64,000 nucleotides of DNA from Arenimonas sp. (GCA_026398695.1 JAPLSJ010000085.1:43936-107935); one strand, 5' to 3'. Numbered from the stretch's first letter, positions 1-13,430 are shown. The notes: a model not told the origin generated them from the letters alone. Program-made: numbers and translations.

Positions 1-240
1 GGTGGGGTTGCCCGGGATCCGCTTGGCCGAGCCGTCGCGGCCGACCAAGCCTTGGTCCATCAGCTGGTCGGTGGTCAGCCAGGCGGTGCGGTCGGCGCGG
101 TAGAGGTTGAGTCCAAGCGACTCGGCCGCGCGCAGCGCCCGCGATTCAATGTCGGCGGGCGCGGCGTCGCTGGCCGAAGCCACCGACGCCAACACCAGGG
201 CGAGCGCTGCGGCGAAACCGCGCAGCCGCGCGCGCCTCAT
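1..240 (-). CDS. Exported protein of unknown function, 3' part outside the window
   Basis: The first 80 codons are visible; the gene continues off the left edge. The product starts MRRARLRGFAAALALVLAS and then A-S-A, a typical signal peptide with a likely cut after about residue 24, so it should be exported. The mature part (from about SDAAPADIE) matches no family I recognise. The ATG shares one base with the lpd stop codon (TGATG), so it is probably translationally coupled to lpd and is the last visible gene of the sucAB-lpd transcript. Function unknown. Confidence 0.6.
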   Translation of the reverse strand, partial: MRRARLRGFAAALALVLASVASASDAAPADIESRALRAAESLGLNLYRADRTAWLTTDQLMDQGLVGRDGSAKRIPGNPT

Positions 241-1664
241 CAGTTCGCCTTGTGGATGGCGCGCTTGTCCACGGCCATGGCGGCGTCGTGGATGGCTTCC
301 GACAGCGTGGGGTGGGCGTGGCAGATGCGCGCCAGGTCCTCGGCCGAGCCGTGGAACTCCATCGCCAGCACGCCTTCGTGCACGAGTTCGGAAACGCCCA
401 CGCCCACCAGGTGCATGCCCAGGATGCGGTCGGTTTCCTCGTGCGCGATCACCTTCACGAAGCCGGCCGGTTCGCCCATGGCGACGGCGCGGCCCACGGC
501 GGCGAACGGGAAGCTGCCGGTCTTGTAGGGGATGCCCTCGGCCTTGAGCTGCTGCTCGGTCTTGCCGACCCAGGCGATTTCCGGCTCGGTGTAGATGACC
601 CACGGGATGGTGTCGAGGTTGACGTGGCCCGGCAGGCCGGCAATGAGCTCGGCCACGGCGATGCCTTCCTCGAAGCCCTTGTGCGCCAGCATCGGCCCGC
701 GCACGCAGTCGCCCACGGCCCAGATGCCCTCGACGCCGGTGAAGCAGTGCTCGTCGACTTCGATCTGGCCGCGCTCGTTGATCTTCACGCCGGTGCCGTC
801 GGCCAGCAGGCCTTTGGACGCGGCCTTGCGGCCCACCGCAACCAGCAGTTTGTCCACCACCAGGGTCTGTTCGGTCTTGCCGTCGCTGAAGGCCAGGTGC
901 ACGCCGTCCTTCTTCACTTCGGCCTTGCTCAGCTTGGTCCCCAGCTTGATGTCCAAGCCCTGCTTCTTGAACTCCTTGAGCGCGACCTTCGCCGCTTCGG
1001 CGTCCACGGCGGCCAGGAAATCAGGCATCGCTTCCAGGATGGTCACTTCCGAACCCAGGCGCTTCCACACGCTGCCCAGCTCCAGGCCGATCACGCCGGC
1101 GCCGATCACGCCCAGGCGCTTGGGCACTTCGGTGAAATCGAGCGCGCCGACGTTGTCGACGATGTGCTTGCCGTCGAACTTCGCGAACGGCAGCTCGATC
1201 GAATCCGAGCCCGCGGCGATGACGACGTGCTTGCCCACCAGCTCGACTTCCGTGCCGTCGTGCTGCTTCACCTTGACGACCTTGCCCGGGTGCAGCGTGC
1301 CGAAGCCGTAGTAGGCCGTGATCTTGTTGGCCTTGAACAGCGACGCGATGCCGCCGGTGAACTGCTTCACGATCTTGTCCTTGCGGGCAATCATCGTGCC
1401 GACGTCCATCTTGGCACCGGTGGTGGTGATGCCGTGGTCCGCGAACTGGTGCTGCAGGTTCCAGTACTGGCGCGACGAGTCGAGCAGCGCCTTGGACGGG
1501 ATGCAGCCGATGCGCAGGCAGGTGCCGCCCAGGGCCGGCTTGCCGTCCTTGCCCAGCGCGGCGTCGATGCAGGCCACCTTCATGCCCAGCTGCGCGGCGC
1601 GGATGGCGGCGTGGTAGCCGGCGGGGCCGGCACCGATGACGACGACGTCGTATTGCTCAGACAT
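240..1664 (-). CDS. lpd: Dihydrolipoyl dehydrogenase (E3)
   Basis: This FAD flavoprotein re-oxidises the dihydrolipoyl groups of 2-oxoacid dehydrogenase complexes with NAD+. The 474-residue length is normal. Visible features are the N-terminal FAD motif GAGPAG (residues 11-16), the redox disulfide C49/C54 in GGTCLRIGC, a second Rossmann motif GVIGAGVIGLELG near residue 185, the FAD-binding GDCVRGPMLAHK, and the C-terminal catalytic HAHPTLSE with H451 and E456. It is the third gene of sucA-sucB-lpd, 14 bases after sucB, so it is probably the E3 of the oxoglutarate complex. The pyruvate complex may use a different E3. Confidence 0.96.
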   Translation of the reverse strand: MSEQYDVVVIGAGPAGYHAAIRAAQLGMKVACIDAALGKDGKPALGGTCLRIGCIPSKALLDSSRQYWNLQHQFADHGITTTGAKMDVGTMIARKDKIVKQFTGGIASLFKANKITAYYGFGTLHPGKVVKVKQHDGTEVELVGKHVVIAAGSDSIELPFAKFDGKHIVDNVGALDFTEVPKRLGVIGAGVIGLELGSVWKRLGSEVTILEAMPDFLAAVDAEAAKVALKEFKKQGLDIKLGTKLSKAEVKKDGVHLAFSDGKTEQTLVVDKLLVAVGRKAASKGLLADGTGVKINERGQIEVDEHCFTGVEGIWAVGDCVRGPMLAHKGFEEGIAVAELIAGLPGHVNLDTIPWVIYTEPEIAWVGKTEQQLKAEGIPYKTGSFPFAAVGRAVAMGEPAGFVKVIAHEETDRILGMHLVGVGVSELVHEGVLAMEFHGSAEDLARICHAHPTLSEAIHDAAMAVDKRAIHKAN

Positions 1665-1678
1665 TTTGGATTCCTTGC

Positions 1679-2857
1679 TTACAGGCCAAGCAGCATGCGG
1701 TGCGGATTCTCGAGCTGGTTCTTGATGTCCACCAGGAACAGCACCGCGTCCTTGCCGTCGATGATGCGGTGGTCATACGAAAGCGCGATGTACATCATCG
1801 GCGCGATGATGACCTGGCCGTTCTCGGCGATCGGGCGCTCCTTGATGGCGTGCATGCCCAGGATGGCCGACTGCGGCGGGTTGACGATCGGCGTGCTCAT
1901 CAGCGAGCCGAAGGTGCCGCCGTTGGTGATCGTGAACGTGCCGCCCTGCAGGTCCTCGAGCTTCAGGCCGCCCTCGCGGGCCGCCTTGGCGTAGCCGGCG
2001 ATCGAGCCTTCGATGTCGGCGAACGACATGTTCTCGACGTTGCGCAGCACCGGGGTCACGAGGCCCTTTTCGGTGGCCACGGCGATCGAGATGTCGGCAT
2101 AGCCGTGGTAGATCACGTCGGTGCCGTCCACGGAGGAGTTCACCACCGGGTACTTCTGCAGCGCGTTGGCGGCGGCCTTGGCGAAGAAGCTCATGAAGCC
2201 GAGCTTGATGCCGTGCGACTTCTCGAAGCCTTCGCCCAGCTCCTTGCGCATGGCCATGACCTTGGACAGGTTGACCTCGTTGAACGAAGTCAGCATGGCG
2301 ATGGAGTTCTTGGACTGCATCATGCGCTCGGCGATGCGCTGGCGGATGCGGGTCATCGGCACGCGCTGCTCGGGGCGGGCGCCACCGCCGACCTTGATGT
2401 GGTTGACCACGTCTTCCTTGGTCACGCGGCCACCGCGGCCGGTGCCGGCGACGTCGGCCGGGTTCACGTCGTTGCGCGCGGCGTACGCGGCGGCACCCGG
2501 CGGAAGCTCGGCGCTGCCGGTCTTGGCGGCGGGGGCGGCGGCCTTGGCCGGCGCGGCGGCGGCCGGAGCGGCGGCCGCAGGCGCAGCAGCAGCGGCGGGC
2601 GCCGGTGCGGCGGCGACGGCGCCTTCCTCGATGATCGCCACGACCTGCTGGCTGGTCACCGTGTCGCCTTCCTTGAACTTGATTTCCTTGATCACGCCGT
2701 CCACCGGCGAGGGCACTTCCAGCACCACCTTGTCGGTCTCGAGGTCGAGCAGGTTCTCGTCGCGGCGCACGCTGTCGCCGGCCTTCTTGTGCCAGGTGGC
2801 GATGGTGGCGTCGGAAACGGATTCCGGCAGGACCGGTACTTTGACTTCGATGCTCAT
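1679..2857 (-). CDS. sucB: Dihydrolipoamide succinyltransferase (E2 of 2-oxoglutarate dehydrogenase)
   Basis: This is the core E2 enzyme of the complex and transfers succinyl groups from lipoate to CoA. At 392 residues it has the usual single-lipoyl layout. The lipoyl domain is at about 1-77, with the lipoylated lysine K43 in [12 protein letters not shown] long Ala/Pro linker follows (about 80-115). Next come a peripheral-subunit-binding domain (about 120-155) and the catalytic domain ending with DHRIIDG, which gives H363 and D367. It lies between sucA (28 bases upstream) and lpd. The TCA-cycle context separates it from pyruvate dehydrogenase E2. Confidence 0.96.
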   Translation of the reverse strand: MSIEVKVPVLPESVSDATIATWHKKAGDSVRRDENLLDLETDKVVLEVPSPVDGVIKEIKFKEGDTVTSQQVVAIIEEGAVAAAPAPAAAAAPAAAAPAAAAPAKAAAPAAKTGSAELPPGAAAYAARNDVNPADVAGTGRGGRVTKEDVVNHIKVGGGARPEQRVPMTRIRQRIAERMMQSKNSIAMLTSFNEVNLSKVMAMRKELGEGFEKSHGIKLGFMSFFAKAAANALQKYPVVNSSVDGTDVIYHGYADISIAVATEKGLVTPVLRNVENMSFADIEGSIAGYAKAAREGGLKLEDLQGGTFTITNGGTFGSLMSTPIVNPPQSAILGMHAIKERPIAENGQVIIAPMMYIALSYDHRIIDGKDAVLFLVDIKNQLENPHRMLLGL

Positions 2858-2885
2858 GGACGACGTCCTGTGGCTTGGTGTGCGG

Positions 2886-5729
2886 TTATTCGGCGGTGTG
2901 GGTGTTCGGCGCGTTCACGAGGGCGTCCTCGATCAGCTTCGCCTGTTCTTCGACGTGCGTGTTGGCGTGGCCGGCGGCCGGCGACGCCGAGCGCGAACGC
3001 CCCGCGTAGCTCAGCGACTGGCCCTTGCCCAGGCAATGGTCCAGGTGGTGGCGGATCTGGTACCACGCGCCCTGGTTCATCGGCTCTTCCTGGCACCAGA
3101 CCACTTCCTTGGCGCCCGACAGCCGCTTGAGTTCGGCGGCCAGCTCGGGGCGGGGGAAGGGGTAGAGCTGCTCGACGCGCACGATGGCGACGTCGGTGAT
3201 CTTCTTGGCTTCGGCCGCTTCGACCAGGTCGTAGTAGACCTTGCCGCCGCAGACCACGACCCGGCGCGCCTTCTTCGGATCCTTGGCGACGGTGTCGGGG
3301 ATCAGGTTCTGGAAGCCGCCGCCGGTGAGTTCGTCCAGCGTGGACACCGACAGCTTGTTGCGCAGCATGGACTTGGGCGTCATCACCACCAGCGGCTTGC
3401 GGGTGGCGCGCAGCATCTGCCGGCGCAGCATGTGGAACATCTGCGCGGGCGTGGTGGGCGTGCACACCTGGATGTTGTCGAGCGCGCACAGCTGCAGGAA
3501 GCGCTCGAGGCGCGCTGAACTGTGCTCGGGGCCCTGGCCTTCGTAGCCGTGCGGCAGGAACAGCACCAGGCCGCACAGGCGGTCCCACTTGGACTCGCCC
3601 GAGGTGATGAACTGGTCGATGACGACCTGGGCGCCGTTGGCGAAGTCGCCGAACTGGCCTTCCCAGATGTTGAGCGTGCTCGGCTCGGCGGTGGAATAGC
3701 CGTACTCGAACGCCATCACCGCTTCCTCGCTGAGCAGCGAGTCGATGATCATCACGTGCTCGGGATTGGCGGCCAGCTGGCGCAGGGGCAGGGTGGCTTC
3801 ACCCTTCACCTGGTCGTGCAGCACGGCGTGGCGATGGAAGAAGGTGCCGCGGCCGGCGTCCTGGCCGACCAGGCGCAGGCGGTAGCCTTCGGCCAGCAGG
3901 CTGGCGTAGGCCAGGTTCTCGGCGAAGCCCCAGTCCATGGCCAGCTCGCCGGCCTTCATCTTGAGGCGGTCTTCGTAGATCTTGGCCACGCGCGGGTGCA
4001 GCGTGAGTTCGGCCGGCAGGGTGTTGATGGTGGTGGCCAGCGCATCGAGCGCGGGGCGCGCGACCTGGGTGTCCACCGCGTCCGACAGCTTGCCCTTGAG
4101 CCACGGCGTCCAGTCGACCGCGAACGGGTCGGGGCCGACGGTGGCCAGGTCGGTGGTGACGTCGCCCTTGTCCAGGCGGTCGCGGTAGGCGTCCACCAGG
4201 GCCTTGGCGCCGGCGGCATCGAGCACGCCGTCGGCCGCGAGGCGCTCGGCGTACAGCTCGCGCGTGGTCTTGCGGGCGCGGATGTTCTTGTACATCAGCG
4301 GCTGGGTGGCGGCGGGCTCGTCGGCCTCGTTGTGGCCGTGGCGGCGGTAGCACACCAGGTCGATCACCACGTCGCGCTGGAATTCCTTGCGGAAGTCGAA
4401 CGCCAGCTGGGCGCAGAAAGCGACCGCTTCCGGGTCGTCGCCGTTCACGTGCAGCACCGGGGCGCCGATGATCTTGGCCGGGTCGGTGCAGTAGAAGGTG
4501 GAGCGGGCGTCGTCCTGGCGGCTGATGGTGAAGCCGACCTGGTTGTTGATGACCACGTGCACCGTGCCGCCGACCGCGAAACCGCGCGCCTGCGACATCT
4601 GGAACAGTTCCATGATGACGCCCTGGCCCGCGAACGCCGCGTCGCCGTGGATCAGCACCGGCAGCACCTGCTGGCGCTTGCCGTCTTCGCGGCGCATCTG
4701 GCGCGCGCGCACCGAACCGGCGACCACCGGGTCGACGATCTCGAGGTGCGAGGGGTTGAACGCCAGCGCCAGGTGCACCGGGCCGCCGGGGGTGGCGACG
4801 TCGGAGGAATAACCCATGTGGTACTTCACGTCGCCCGAGTGCGCCGGGTCGTCGTTGTGTTCGAACTGGCCGCGGAACTCGTTGAACAGCTTGTGCGGCG
4901 GCTTGCCCATCGTGTTGATCAGCACGTTCAGGCGGCCGCGGTGGGCCATGCCGATCACCACGTCCTTGATGCCGTCGCTGCCGCCGCGGCGGATCAGCGT
5001 GTCCATCAGCGGGATCAGCGAATCGCCGCCTTCCAGCGAGAAACGCTTCTGGCCCACGAAGGCCGTGTGCAGGTAGCGCTCCAGGCCCTCGGCCGCCGTA
5101 AGGCGTTCGAGCAGGCGCTTGCGGTCGTCGGCGGCGAAGCCGTACTTGCCCGACGCGCCTTCCAGGCGCTGCTGCATCCAGCGGCGCTGGTTGGCGTCGG
5201 AGATGTGCATGAACTCGGCGCCGATGCTGCCCGAGTAGGACGCGCGCAGCTTGGCCAGCAGGTCGCGCAGCTTGAGCTTCTTCTCGGGGAACCAGCTGTC
5301 GACCGTGAACTCCTGGTCGAGGTCGGCATTGCCCAGGCCGTGGAAGGGCAGGTCGAGGTCGGGCGCGTCCTGCTTGGCCATCATGCCCAGCGGGTCGAGG
5401 TTGGCGCCCAGGTGGCCACGCGACCGGTAGGCGGTGACGATCTTGCCGACGGCGGCCTGCTTGCGCGCGGTCTCGTCGTCCATCGCACCGGGCTGCACGC
5501 CGGCCTTGGCGGCGGCCTGCACGCGGGCCATGACGGCCGAGTGCGGCACGTCGCCGGCTTCGCGGCCCTTGAAGCCGTCGAAGTAGGCTTTCCAGGCCGG
5601 GGCCACGCTGGCGGGGTCGACCAGGTACTGCTCGTACAGGTCTTCGATGAAGGCGGCATTGCCGCCGGCAAGCTGAGAGGTCTGCTTGAACTGCTTGATC
5701 AGACTGTCCACGACCCTGGCCTGGCCCAC
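2886..5729 (-). CDS. sucA: 2-Oxoglutarate dehydrogenase E1 component
   Basis: This thiamine-diphosphate enzyme decarboxylates 2-oxoglutarate and transfers the succinyl unit to SucB. The 947-residue length fits. The N-terminal segment [20 protein letters not shown] is typical of this E1. [11 protein letters not shown] lies near residue 260 and [10 protein letters not shown] near 365. The C-terminal transketolase-like part includes [16 protein letters not shown]. The start given is GTG. A second in-frame GTG six codons later (5711) would give VDSLIKQF, closer to relatives, and neither has a strong ribosome site. It is first in sucA-sucB-lpd behind a TATAAT promoter. Confidence 0.95.
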   Translation of the reverse strand: MGQARVVDSLIKQFKQTSQLAGGNAAFIEDLYEQYLVDPASVAPAWKAYFDGFKGREAGDVPHSAVMARVQAAAKAGVQPGAMDDETARKQAAVGKIVTAYRSRGHLGANLDPLGMMAKQDAPDLDLPFHGLGNADLDQEFTVDSWFPEKKLKLRDLLAKLRASYSGSIGAEFMHISDANQRRWMQQRLEGASGKYGFAADDRKRLLERLTAAEGLERYLHTAFVGQKRFSLEGGDSLIPLMDTLIRRGGSDGIKDVVIGMAHRGRLNVLINTMGKPPHKLFNEFRGQFEHNDDPAHSGDVKYHMGYSSDVATPGGPVHLALAFNPSHLEIVDPVVAGSVRARQMRREDGKRQQVLPVLIHGDAAFAGQGVIMELFQMSQARGFAVGGTVHVVINNQVGFTISRQDDARSTFYCTDPAKIIGAPVLHVNGDDPEAVAFCAQLAFDFRKEFQRDVVIDLVCYRRHGHNEADEPAATQPLMYKNIRARKTTRELYAERLAADGVLDAAGAKALVDAYRDRLDKGDVTTDLATVGPDPFAVDWTPWLKGKLSDAVDTQVARPALDALATTINTLPAELTLHPRVAKIYEDRLKMKAGELAMDWGFAENLAYASLLAEGYRLRLVGQDAGRGTFFHRHAVLHDQVKGEATLPLRQLAANPEHVMIIDSLLSEEAVMAFEYGYSTAEPSTLNIWEGQFGDFANGAQVVIDQFITSGESKWDRLCGLVLFLPHGYEGQGPEHSSARLERFLQLCALDNIQVCTPTTPAQMFHMLRRQMLRATRKPLVVMTPKSMLRNKLSVSTLDELTGGGFQNLIPDTVAKDPKKARRVVVCGGKVYYDLVEAAEAKKITDVAIVRVEQLYPFPRPELAAELKRLSGAKEVVWCQEEPMNQGAWYQIRHHLDHCLGKGQSLSYAGRSRSASPAAGHANTHVEEQAKLIEDALVNAPNTHTAE

Positions 5730-5798
5730 TGGAGGGCCGTAAGTGTTTGATGGAATGGGATGTCGGGCTGTCGCCGGGGCACGACGACAAGGCCGCTG

Positions 5799-5827
5799 AT
5801 TATAGCCGGCACGGTCGCGCTTTTAGA
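5799..5827 (-). promoter_or_regulatory. Candidate sigma-70 promoter of sucAB-lpd
   Basis: On the minus strand there is a perfect TATAAT at 5804-5799. The -35 region (TCTAAA, 17 bases upstream) is weak. The predicted transcript start is near 5792, leaving about 60 bases of leader before sucA. It is the only AT-rich patch in the 130 bases between the GNAT stop and sucA. Confidence 0.5.
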
Positions 5828-5859
5828 ACCCGATGGGGCCAAGCCGGGTCGGCTGCCGC

Positions 5860-6819
5860 TCAGATTCCCAGGGCCCGAAGCTCGGTGCAGGGCCGGGAGC
5901 GCTCCCAGACCCGGCCGAAATGGTCGGAAAGCTGGCGGTTCCGGGCCGGCAGGGACGGGCTCCAGTCGCCCTCGAAGCGGCTGCCCACGCCGCGGAACAG
6001 GTAGCCGTCGCTGTCGTTGACCAGGAAGGCGGACGGGTACTGCAGGTCCACGTGGTCCACGGGCGTGCGGAACTGGAACACCGTGGTCATGCGCTGGGCC
6101 AGGGTGAGCAGCGGGTGGATGGCACCCTGGGCGGACACCGGCTCCTGCAGGATCACCTGCACGATGCCGCCGCGCCCGGCGATGGCGTAATGCCGGAACG
6201 CGTCCAGCACCCCGGGCTGCGAATACAGCACCGGCTCGAGGTCGCGGCTGTAGAGCCGGATCTGGCGCCGGGCGCCCTGGACCAGGGCGAGGGTGGCCGC
6301 CGTGGCCTCGTGCAGGCTGCTGATCTCCTGCAGCGGCTGGGACGCGCCGCGCGGGCGGGCGGTCACCCGGCCTTCGCTGGACATCGGTTCGAGGGTGCGG
6401 CGCATCGCCTGGTGCTCGATGCCGGCCTCCATGAAGCGTTCGCCGTAGGGCTGGAAGCCGTGGCGGGCGTAGAAGCCCTCGGCGCTGACCTGGGCGTTGA
6501 GGCTCACGTCGGTCCAGCCCAGCGAGCGGGCCTGGTCCATCAGCGCCACCAGCAGGGCGTCGCCGACGCCGCGGCCGCGCCACTCGCGCAGCACCGCCAT
6601 GCGGCCGATCTTGTGTTCGGGGGTCAGGCGGCCGGTGCCGATCGGCTGGTCCTGCAGGTCGCGGGCGATGACGTGCCGGCACTGCGGGTCGAGCTCGTCC
6701 CATTCCTCCTCGAGCGGCACCTGCTGTTCGGCCACGAACACCGTCTCGCGCACGTGCCGCAGGTCCTTGAAGTCCGCCTGGTAGTCGGCGGGGTCCACGC
6801 GGAAGTCGGAAGGGATCAT
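5860..6819 (-). CDS. GNAT-family N-acetyltransferase with a C-terminal extension
   Basis: Residues 1 to about 150 form a GNAT fold, with the acetyl-CoA loop in REWRGRGVGDALL and a C-terminal NAQVSAEGFYARHGF typical of the ElaA/YjdJ-like branch. About 160 further residues form a second domain with no catalytic motif I recognise, resembling the accessory domain seen on such proteins in this family. The substrate is unknown. The chosen ATG gives MIPSDFRVD and lies 4 bases after the stop of the upstream oxygenase gene; a longer frame upstream only adds residues overlapping that gene. It is the last gene of purB-oxygenase-GNAT. Confidence 0.8.
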   Translation of the reverse strand: MIPSDFRVDPADYQADFKDLRHVRETVFVAEQQVPLEEEWDELDPQCRHVIARDLQDQPIGTGRLTPEHKIGRMAVLREWRGRGVGDALLVALMDQARSLGWTDVSLNAQVSAEGFYARHGFQPYGERFMEAGIEHQAMRRTLEPMSSEGRVTARPRGASQPLQEISSLHEATAATLALVQGARRQIRLYSRDLEPVLYSQPGVLDAFRHYAIAGRGGIVQVILQEPVSAQGAIHPLLTLAQRMTTVFQFRTPVDHVDLQYPSAFLVNDSDGYLFRGVGSRFEGDWSPSLPARNRQLSDHFGRVWERSRPCTELRALGI

Positions 6820-6823
6820 GGCG

Positions 6824-8014
6824 TCACCGTCGGCGGCTGGGTTTCTCGAGGTGATAGTGGCCCTGTGCCAGCAGCGCCTGCAAGGCCGTGCGGCCGTCGG
6901 CATCCAGCGTGGCCAGGGCGGCCGCGTCGATCACGTCGGCACCGGCCAGCAGGCGGGCCGAGGCCACGCCCATCGCATAGCCCAGGCCATTGGCGTGCAG
7001 CCGGGCGCGCTTGCCCTCGCGGGCCCACGCGTGGCGCGCGTGCGGGTGGCGCAGCAGGCGGCCACCCTTGGCCAGGGTGTCGGCCGCGGCGTCCAGCGAT
7101 GGGGCGCGTGCCGGCCGCGCCAGCTCGCCGGCGGACCGGTACTGGGTGATGAAGCGGCCAAACCAGCGGCGCATCGCGGTGTCGTCCAGCGACTGCAGGC
7201 TGGCCAGGGCGGCGCGCACGCGGGCGAAGGCAGCCTCGTCGATTTCGGCCGGGTCGGCGGGCAGGGCCAGGTCGGGGTCGGTGTAGCGCGACTCCTCGGG
7301 GATGGCAGCGGCCAGTTCCTCGGCGAAGTCCAGCAGCAGCTCGGCCTGCGAGGGGGCCCGCATGCCGAACGAGAACGTGAGGCAGGCGTCCTCGGCCACG
7401 CCGTGGTGCGGCACGCCGGGCGGCAGGTACAGCATGTCGCCGGGGGCCAGCACCCAGTCGTGGTCGGGCGTGAACTGGCTGAGCAGCTTGAGCTCGACGT
7501 CGGGGCGGAAGCCGAGCGGGGCGTCCGGGTTCGTGTCGATCTGCCAGCGGCGGTGGCCGTGCGCCTGCAGCAGGAAGACGTCGTACTGGTCCACGTGCGC
7601 GCCGACCGAGCCGCCGGGCGCGGCGAAGCTCACCATGATGTCGTCCAGCCGCCACGAGGGCAGGAAGCGGAACGCCGACAGCAGGGCGCGCACGTCCATG
7701 TCCCACTTGTCCACGTCCTGCACCAGCAGGGTCCAGTCCTTCTTGGGCAGCTTGGGGAAGGACTCTTCGGCGAACGGGCCGTTGCGCAGCTCCCAGCGGT
7801 CGCGCTTGCGGTCGTGCAGCACCACGCGGGACAGGGCGGCTTCCTCGCAGGCCAGGCCGGCGAGGTCCTCGGGCGTGATCGGCGAGACGAAGCCGGGGAA
7901 GGCGTTGCGCACCAGCAGCGGCCGCTTCTGCCAGTAGTCGCGCAGAAACACTTCGGGCGCCATGCCCAGCGGCGGCAGCCCCGAACCGTCCACTTCGATC
8001 GCGGGCTTCTTCAT
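6824..8014 (-). CDS. roxA: Cupin/JmjC-type ribosomal protein uL16 arginine 3-hydroxylase (YcfD/RoxA-like)
   Basis: This is predicted to be a 2-oxoglutarate/Fe(II) oxygenase of the ribosomal-oxygenase family; the E. coli member (YcfD/RoxA) hydroxylates an arginine of ribosomal protein L16. The 396-residue length agrees. The iron triad is visible as H140 and D142 in GAHVDQYDVF, plus H203/H204 in PPGVPHHG. The C-terminal part is the winged-helix-like region of this family. The ATG chosen (MKKPAIEVDG) starts 7 bases after the purB stop. The substrate is inferred from the family. Confidence 0.85.
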   Translation of the reverse strand: MKKPAIEVDGSGLPPLGMAPEVFLRDYWQKRPLLVRNAFPGFVSPITPEDLAGLACEEAALSRVVLHDRKRDRWELRNGPFAEESFPKLPKKDWTLLVQDVDKWDMDVRALLSAFRFLPSWRLDDIMVSFAAPGGSVGAHVDQYDVFLLQAHGHRRWQIDTNPDAPLGFRPDVELKLLSQFTPDHDWVLAPGDMLYLPPGVPHHGVAEDACLTFSFGMRAPSQAELLLDFAEELAAAIPEESRYTDPDLALPADPAEIDEAAFARVRAALASLQSLDDTAMRRWFGRFITQYRSAGELARPARAPSLDAAADTLAKGGRLLRHPHARHAWAREGKRARLHANGLGYAMGVASARLLAGADVIDAAALATLDADGRTALQALLAQGHYHLEKPSRRR

Positions 8015-8021
8015 GGCGGCC

Positions 8022-10970
<2,949 letters not shown>

Positions 10971-11789
10971 TCAATCGTCCGAAGGCACGTCCACCGTGCC
11001 GCGCACGTCGCGGTGGTTCACGTCGCCGCTGCCGACGCGGCGCACGCTCAGGCCTTCGCCCACGTCGGTGACGTCGGCGTCTCCCGATCCGATCGAACCG
11101 ATGGCGACGCTGCCGTCCACGCCGGTGACCAGCAGGTCGCCGGAGCCGATCGAGTCCACCCGCACGTTGCCCTTGACGGTGTGCAGTGCGACGTCACCCG
11201 AGCCGATGTCGCCGACCGTCGCGTCGTTGCGCACGCCGCGGGCCTCGAAGTCACCCGAGCCAACGGAAATCAAGTCCAGCGTGCCGGCGTCATACACGGA
11301 CGCCTCGCCAGAACCGACCTTGGCCACCACCGTTCCGGTGGCGCCACGCGCGACCGCTTCGCCCGAGCCCACGTCCAGGCGCAGGTTGGGCTGGCCGGAA
11401 ATCGAGGCCTCGCCCGAACCCACCCGCACTTCGTAGGCCAGCGTGGCGGGCAGCTGGGCATCGAGCTGAAGGTAGGCGTAGGTGGGTTTGAAGAAGAGGC
11501 CGCTGGAATAGCCATCGCGCTCGGCGCGGACCACCAGCACGTCGCCCTGGCGTTCCTGGGTCAAGGTGAGCTGCTCGAAAAAGGCCGGATCGGAGGCGCA
11601 GGCGCGTGCGGTGAAACTGGCCTGGCCGTCGCGCGCCGGACCCAGGCGCAGTTCGTGCGAGTTCACTTCGATGCGGACGGTGCTCACGCCGGACAGGTCC
11701 AGGTCGAGCGAACGGGGCTGGGCGTGCTCGCAGTCCGAGGCGAACGCGAGGGCGGGCGACAGCAGGGCCAGCAGGGCGAGCTTGCTCAC
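10971..11789 (-). CDS. Exported beta-solenoid protein with repeated GSGD/GSGE motifs (DUF4097/DUF2807-like)
   Basis: The GTG start overlaps the upstream lipoprotein stop (GTGA), giving 272 residues that begin with a signal peptide (VSKLALLALLSPALAFA, cut near ASDC). The middle and end hold at least eight VGSGE/VGSGD/IGSGD units about 15-20 residues apart, as in the putative auto-transporter head (GIN) domain: a right-handed beta-solenoid facing outside the membrane. No enzyme motif is seen. It is the last gene of the GntR-ABC transporter operon, which suggests an envelope role. The longer upstream reading frame is rejected because it overlaps the lipoprotein gene. Confidence 0.75.
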   Translation of the reverse strand: MSKLALLALLSPALAFASDCEHAQPRSLDLDLSGVSTVRIEVNSHELRLGPARDGQASFTARACASDPAFFEQLTLTQERQGDVLVVRAERDGYSSGLFFKPTYAYLQLDAQLPATLAYEVRVGSGEASISGQPNLRLDVGSGEAVARGATGTVVAKVGSGEASVYDAGTLDLISVGSGDFEARGVRNDATVGDIGSGDVALHTVKGNVRVDSIGSGDLLVTGVDGSVAIGSIGSGDADVTDVGEGLSVRRVGSGDVNHRDVRGTVDVPSDD

Positions 11790-12382
11790 GGCGTGGCCCC
11801 GTCGATGTCCGTGTTGCACTCCAGGATGTCCTTCTCGTCCAAGTTGGCGTACGGCTTGAACTCCGGCACCAGCTCGGCGGCCGCGCGCTGGGCTTCCAGC
11901 AGTGCGGGCAGGCGGTCGCACAGGGTCTGGGCCGCGACCTTGATGGCGTCGGTCTGGTCCTTCATGCGGGCTTCGATGGACGCCGAATCACCGCTCACTG
12001 CGGCCTTGGCGGCTTCCTTCATGGCCACCGTGGCGATGGCCGCGCCCTGGATGCCCACCTCGGCGCCGGCTTCGGCTATGCCGGCCAGCTGCGTGCGGTA
12101 GTCCACCAAGCGTTCGCGCTGGGCCGGCGTGAGCGTAATCGTCTTGCCGTCGAGCACCAGGTCGCCCTGCGGGGACAGCGAGGCGCTGGGCAGGCCGGCG
12201 ATGCCCTGGCCGATGTCCAGGTTCTTGGTTGCCATTTCCTCGCGGATTTCCGCCTGTGCCTTTTCGGCGATGCCGGCCCAGCCGGTCTTGGCGTCGTCGG
12301 CCGCGGGGTCGCTGCTTCCGCAGGCCGCCAGGCCCAGCGTGGACAGTGCGAACAGCGCGGGGGCGAAAGTCTTGATGTTCAT
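11786..12382 (-). CDS. Lipoprotein (YggN/DUF2884-like)
   Basis: The 198-residue product has a signal peptide ending in the lipobox LAAC, with the acylated cysteine near residue 21. It is followed by an acidic linker and a mostly helical, charged domain that includes GDLVLDGKTITLTPAQRERL. This resembles the periplasmic DUF2884 (YggN) family, but the match is by eye only. It lies between the ABC permease and the GSGD-repeat gene and overlaps the latter by 4 bases. No catalytic residues are obvious. Confidence 0.65.
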   Translation of the reverse strand: MNIKTFAPALFALSTLGLAACGSSDPAADDAKTGWAGIAEKAQAEIREEMATKNLDIGQGIAGLPSASLSPQGDLVLDGKTITLTPAQRERLVDYRTQLAGIAEAGAEVGIQGAAIATVAMKEAAKAAVSGDSASIEARMKDQTDAIKVAAQTLCDRLPALLEAQRAAAELVPEFKPYANLDEKDILECNTDIDGATP

Positions 12383-12440
12383 TTCCAGCTCCTGTTGCGG
12401 AAAAGGCGGGAGGCTCGCGCCTCCCGCCGTGACCGGTTGA

Positions 12441-13430
12441 TCAACCTTCGTCGCGGGTCCGGCGGAAGTGCATCGCCGCCAGGATCATCGCCACGCCTGC
12501 CGCGGCACCCACCCACATGTCGATGCTGGCGAAGCTGCTCCAGGCGTTCTGGGCCGAGAACAGCGCCAGGATGTCCTGCGGGCCTTCCGGATTGAAGTTC
12601 TGCATGGCCGGGTTGCTGGCTTCGCGGTAGATCATGTCCATGCCGTTGAGGGTGCCCAGCAGCATGCGGCCGACGATGTGCGTCCAGAACCAGGAGGCCT
12701 TCATGCCGATCATTTCCATCACGTCGAACCAGCTGACCAGCACACCGGCGAACAGCGGCACCAGCAGCGCCCAGAGGAAGGGCTTGGACTTCGACCACGC
12801 CGACACCAGCAGCAGCCAACCCACGGTGGGCAGGGCCCAGAGCGCGAACACCGGCAGCGCGGCGGCCAGGTTGAAGGCAACGGTGAGCGGGTTGGCCGGG
12901 CCCCAGATCAGGGTCATCGGGTTGCCGCCATGGAACATCGCGTAGCCGCTGAGGATGACCAGGAAGCCGAACGAAGTGGCGATGGCCGCGACGGTGGCGA
13001 TCACAGGCGCCACGATCAGCGCACTGAACACCTTGGACAGCACTGTCTGCTGGTCGGAGAGCGGCAGCGACTTCCAGAACAGGATGCTGCGGTCCTTGCG
13101 CTCGTCGAACAGCGCGCCCAGGCAGTAGAAGAACACCACGAAGGCCAGCACCATGAAGGGCCAGGTGGACGCCATCAGCGCGCCCAGGTCGAGGCCGGCA
13201 CCCATCTCGGCGATGTCGCCGGGCTGCATGGTCTCGGTGAGCTTGCTCAGCTCGACGCCGTTCATCTGCAGGCCTTCGCCGTCGAGGGCGGCGCTGCGCA
13301 TGCTTTCACCGGCGACCACCGCCATGATCGTCAGCAGCAGGAAGATGGCGCCGGTGATCAGCGGGGCCCAGAAGAAGCCGCCCCGGTGTTCCCAGTATTC
13401 ACGCTTCAGGAGCCATTTGAAGGTGTTCAT
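12441..13430 (-). CDS. ABC transporter permease (ABC-2 type, YtrC/D-like)
   Basis: The 329-residue inner-membrane protein has about six hydrophobic segments, including AFVVFFYCLGALFDERKDRS, whose cytoplasmic DERKDRSILFWKSLP loop is a hallmark of ABC-2-type permeases. The short start MNTFKWLLKREYWEHRGG overlaps the ATPase stop by ATGA. The substrate is unknown. YtrA-regulated ABC operons in Firmicutes respond to cell-wall antibiotics, so an envelope-stress export role is possible here but is only an inference. Confidence 0.85.
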   Translation of the reverse strand: MNTFKWLLKREYWEHRGGFFWAPLITGAIFLLLTIMAVVAGESMRSAALDGEGLQMNGVELSKLTETMQPGDIAEMGAGLDLGALMASTWPFMVLAFVVFFYCLGALFDERKDRSILFWKSLPLSDQQTVLSKVFSALIVAPVIATVAAIATSFGFLVILSGYAMFHGGNPMTLIWGPANPLTVAFNLAAALPVFALWALPTVGWLLLVSAWSKSKPFLWALLVPLFAGVLVSWFDVMEMIGMKASWFWTHIVGRMLLGTLNGMDMIYREASNPAMQNFNPEGPQDILALFSAQNAWSSFASIDMWVGAAAGVAMILAAMHFRRTRDEG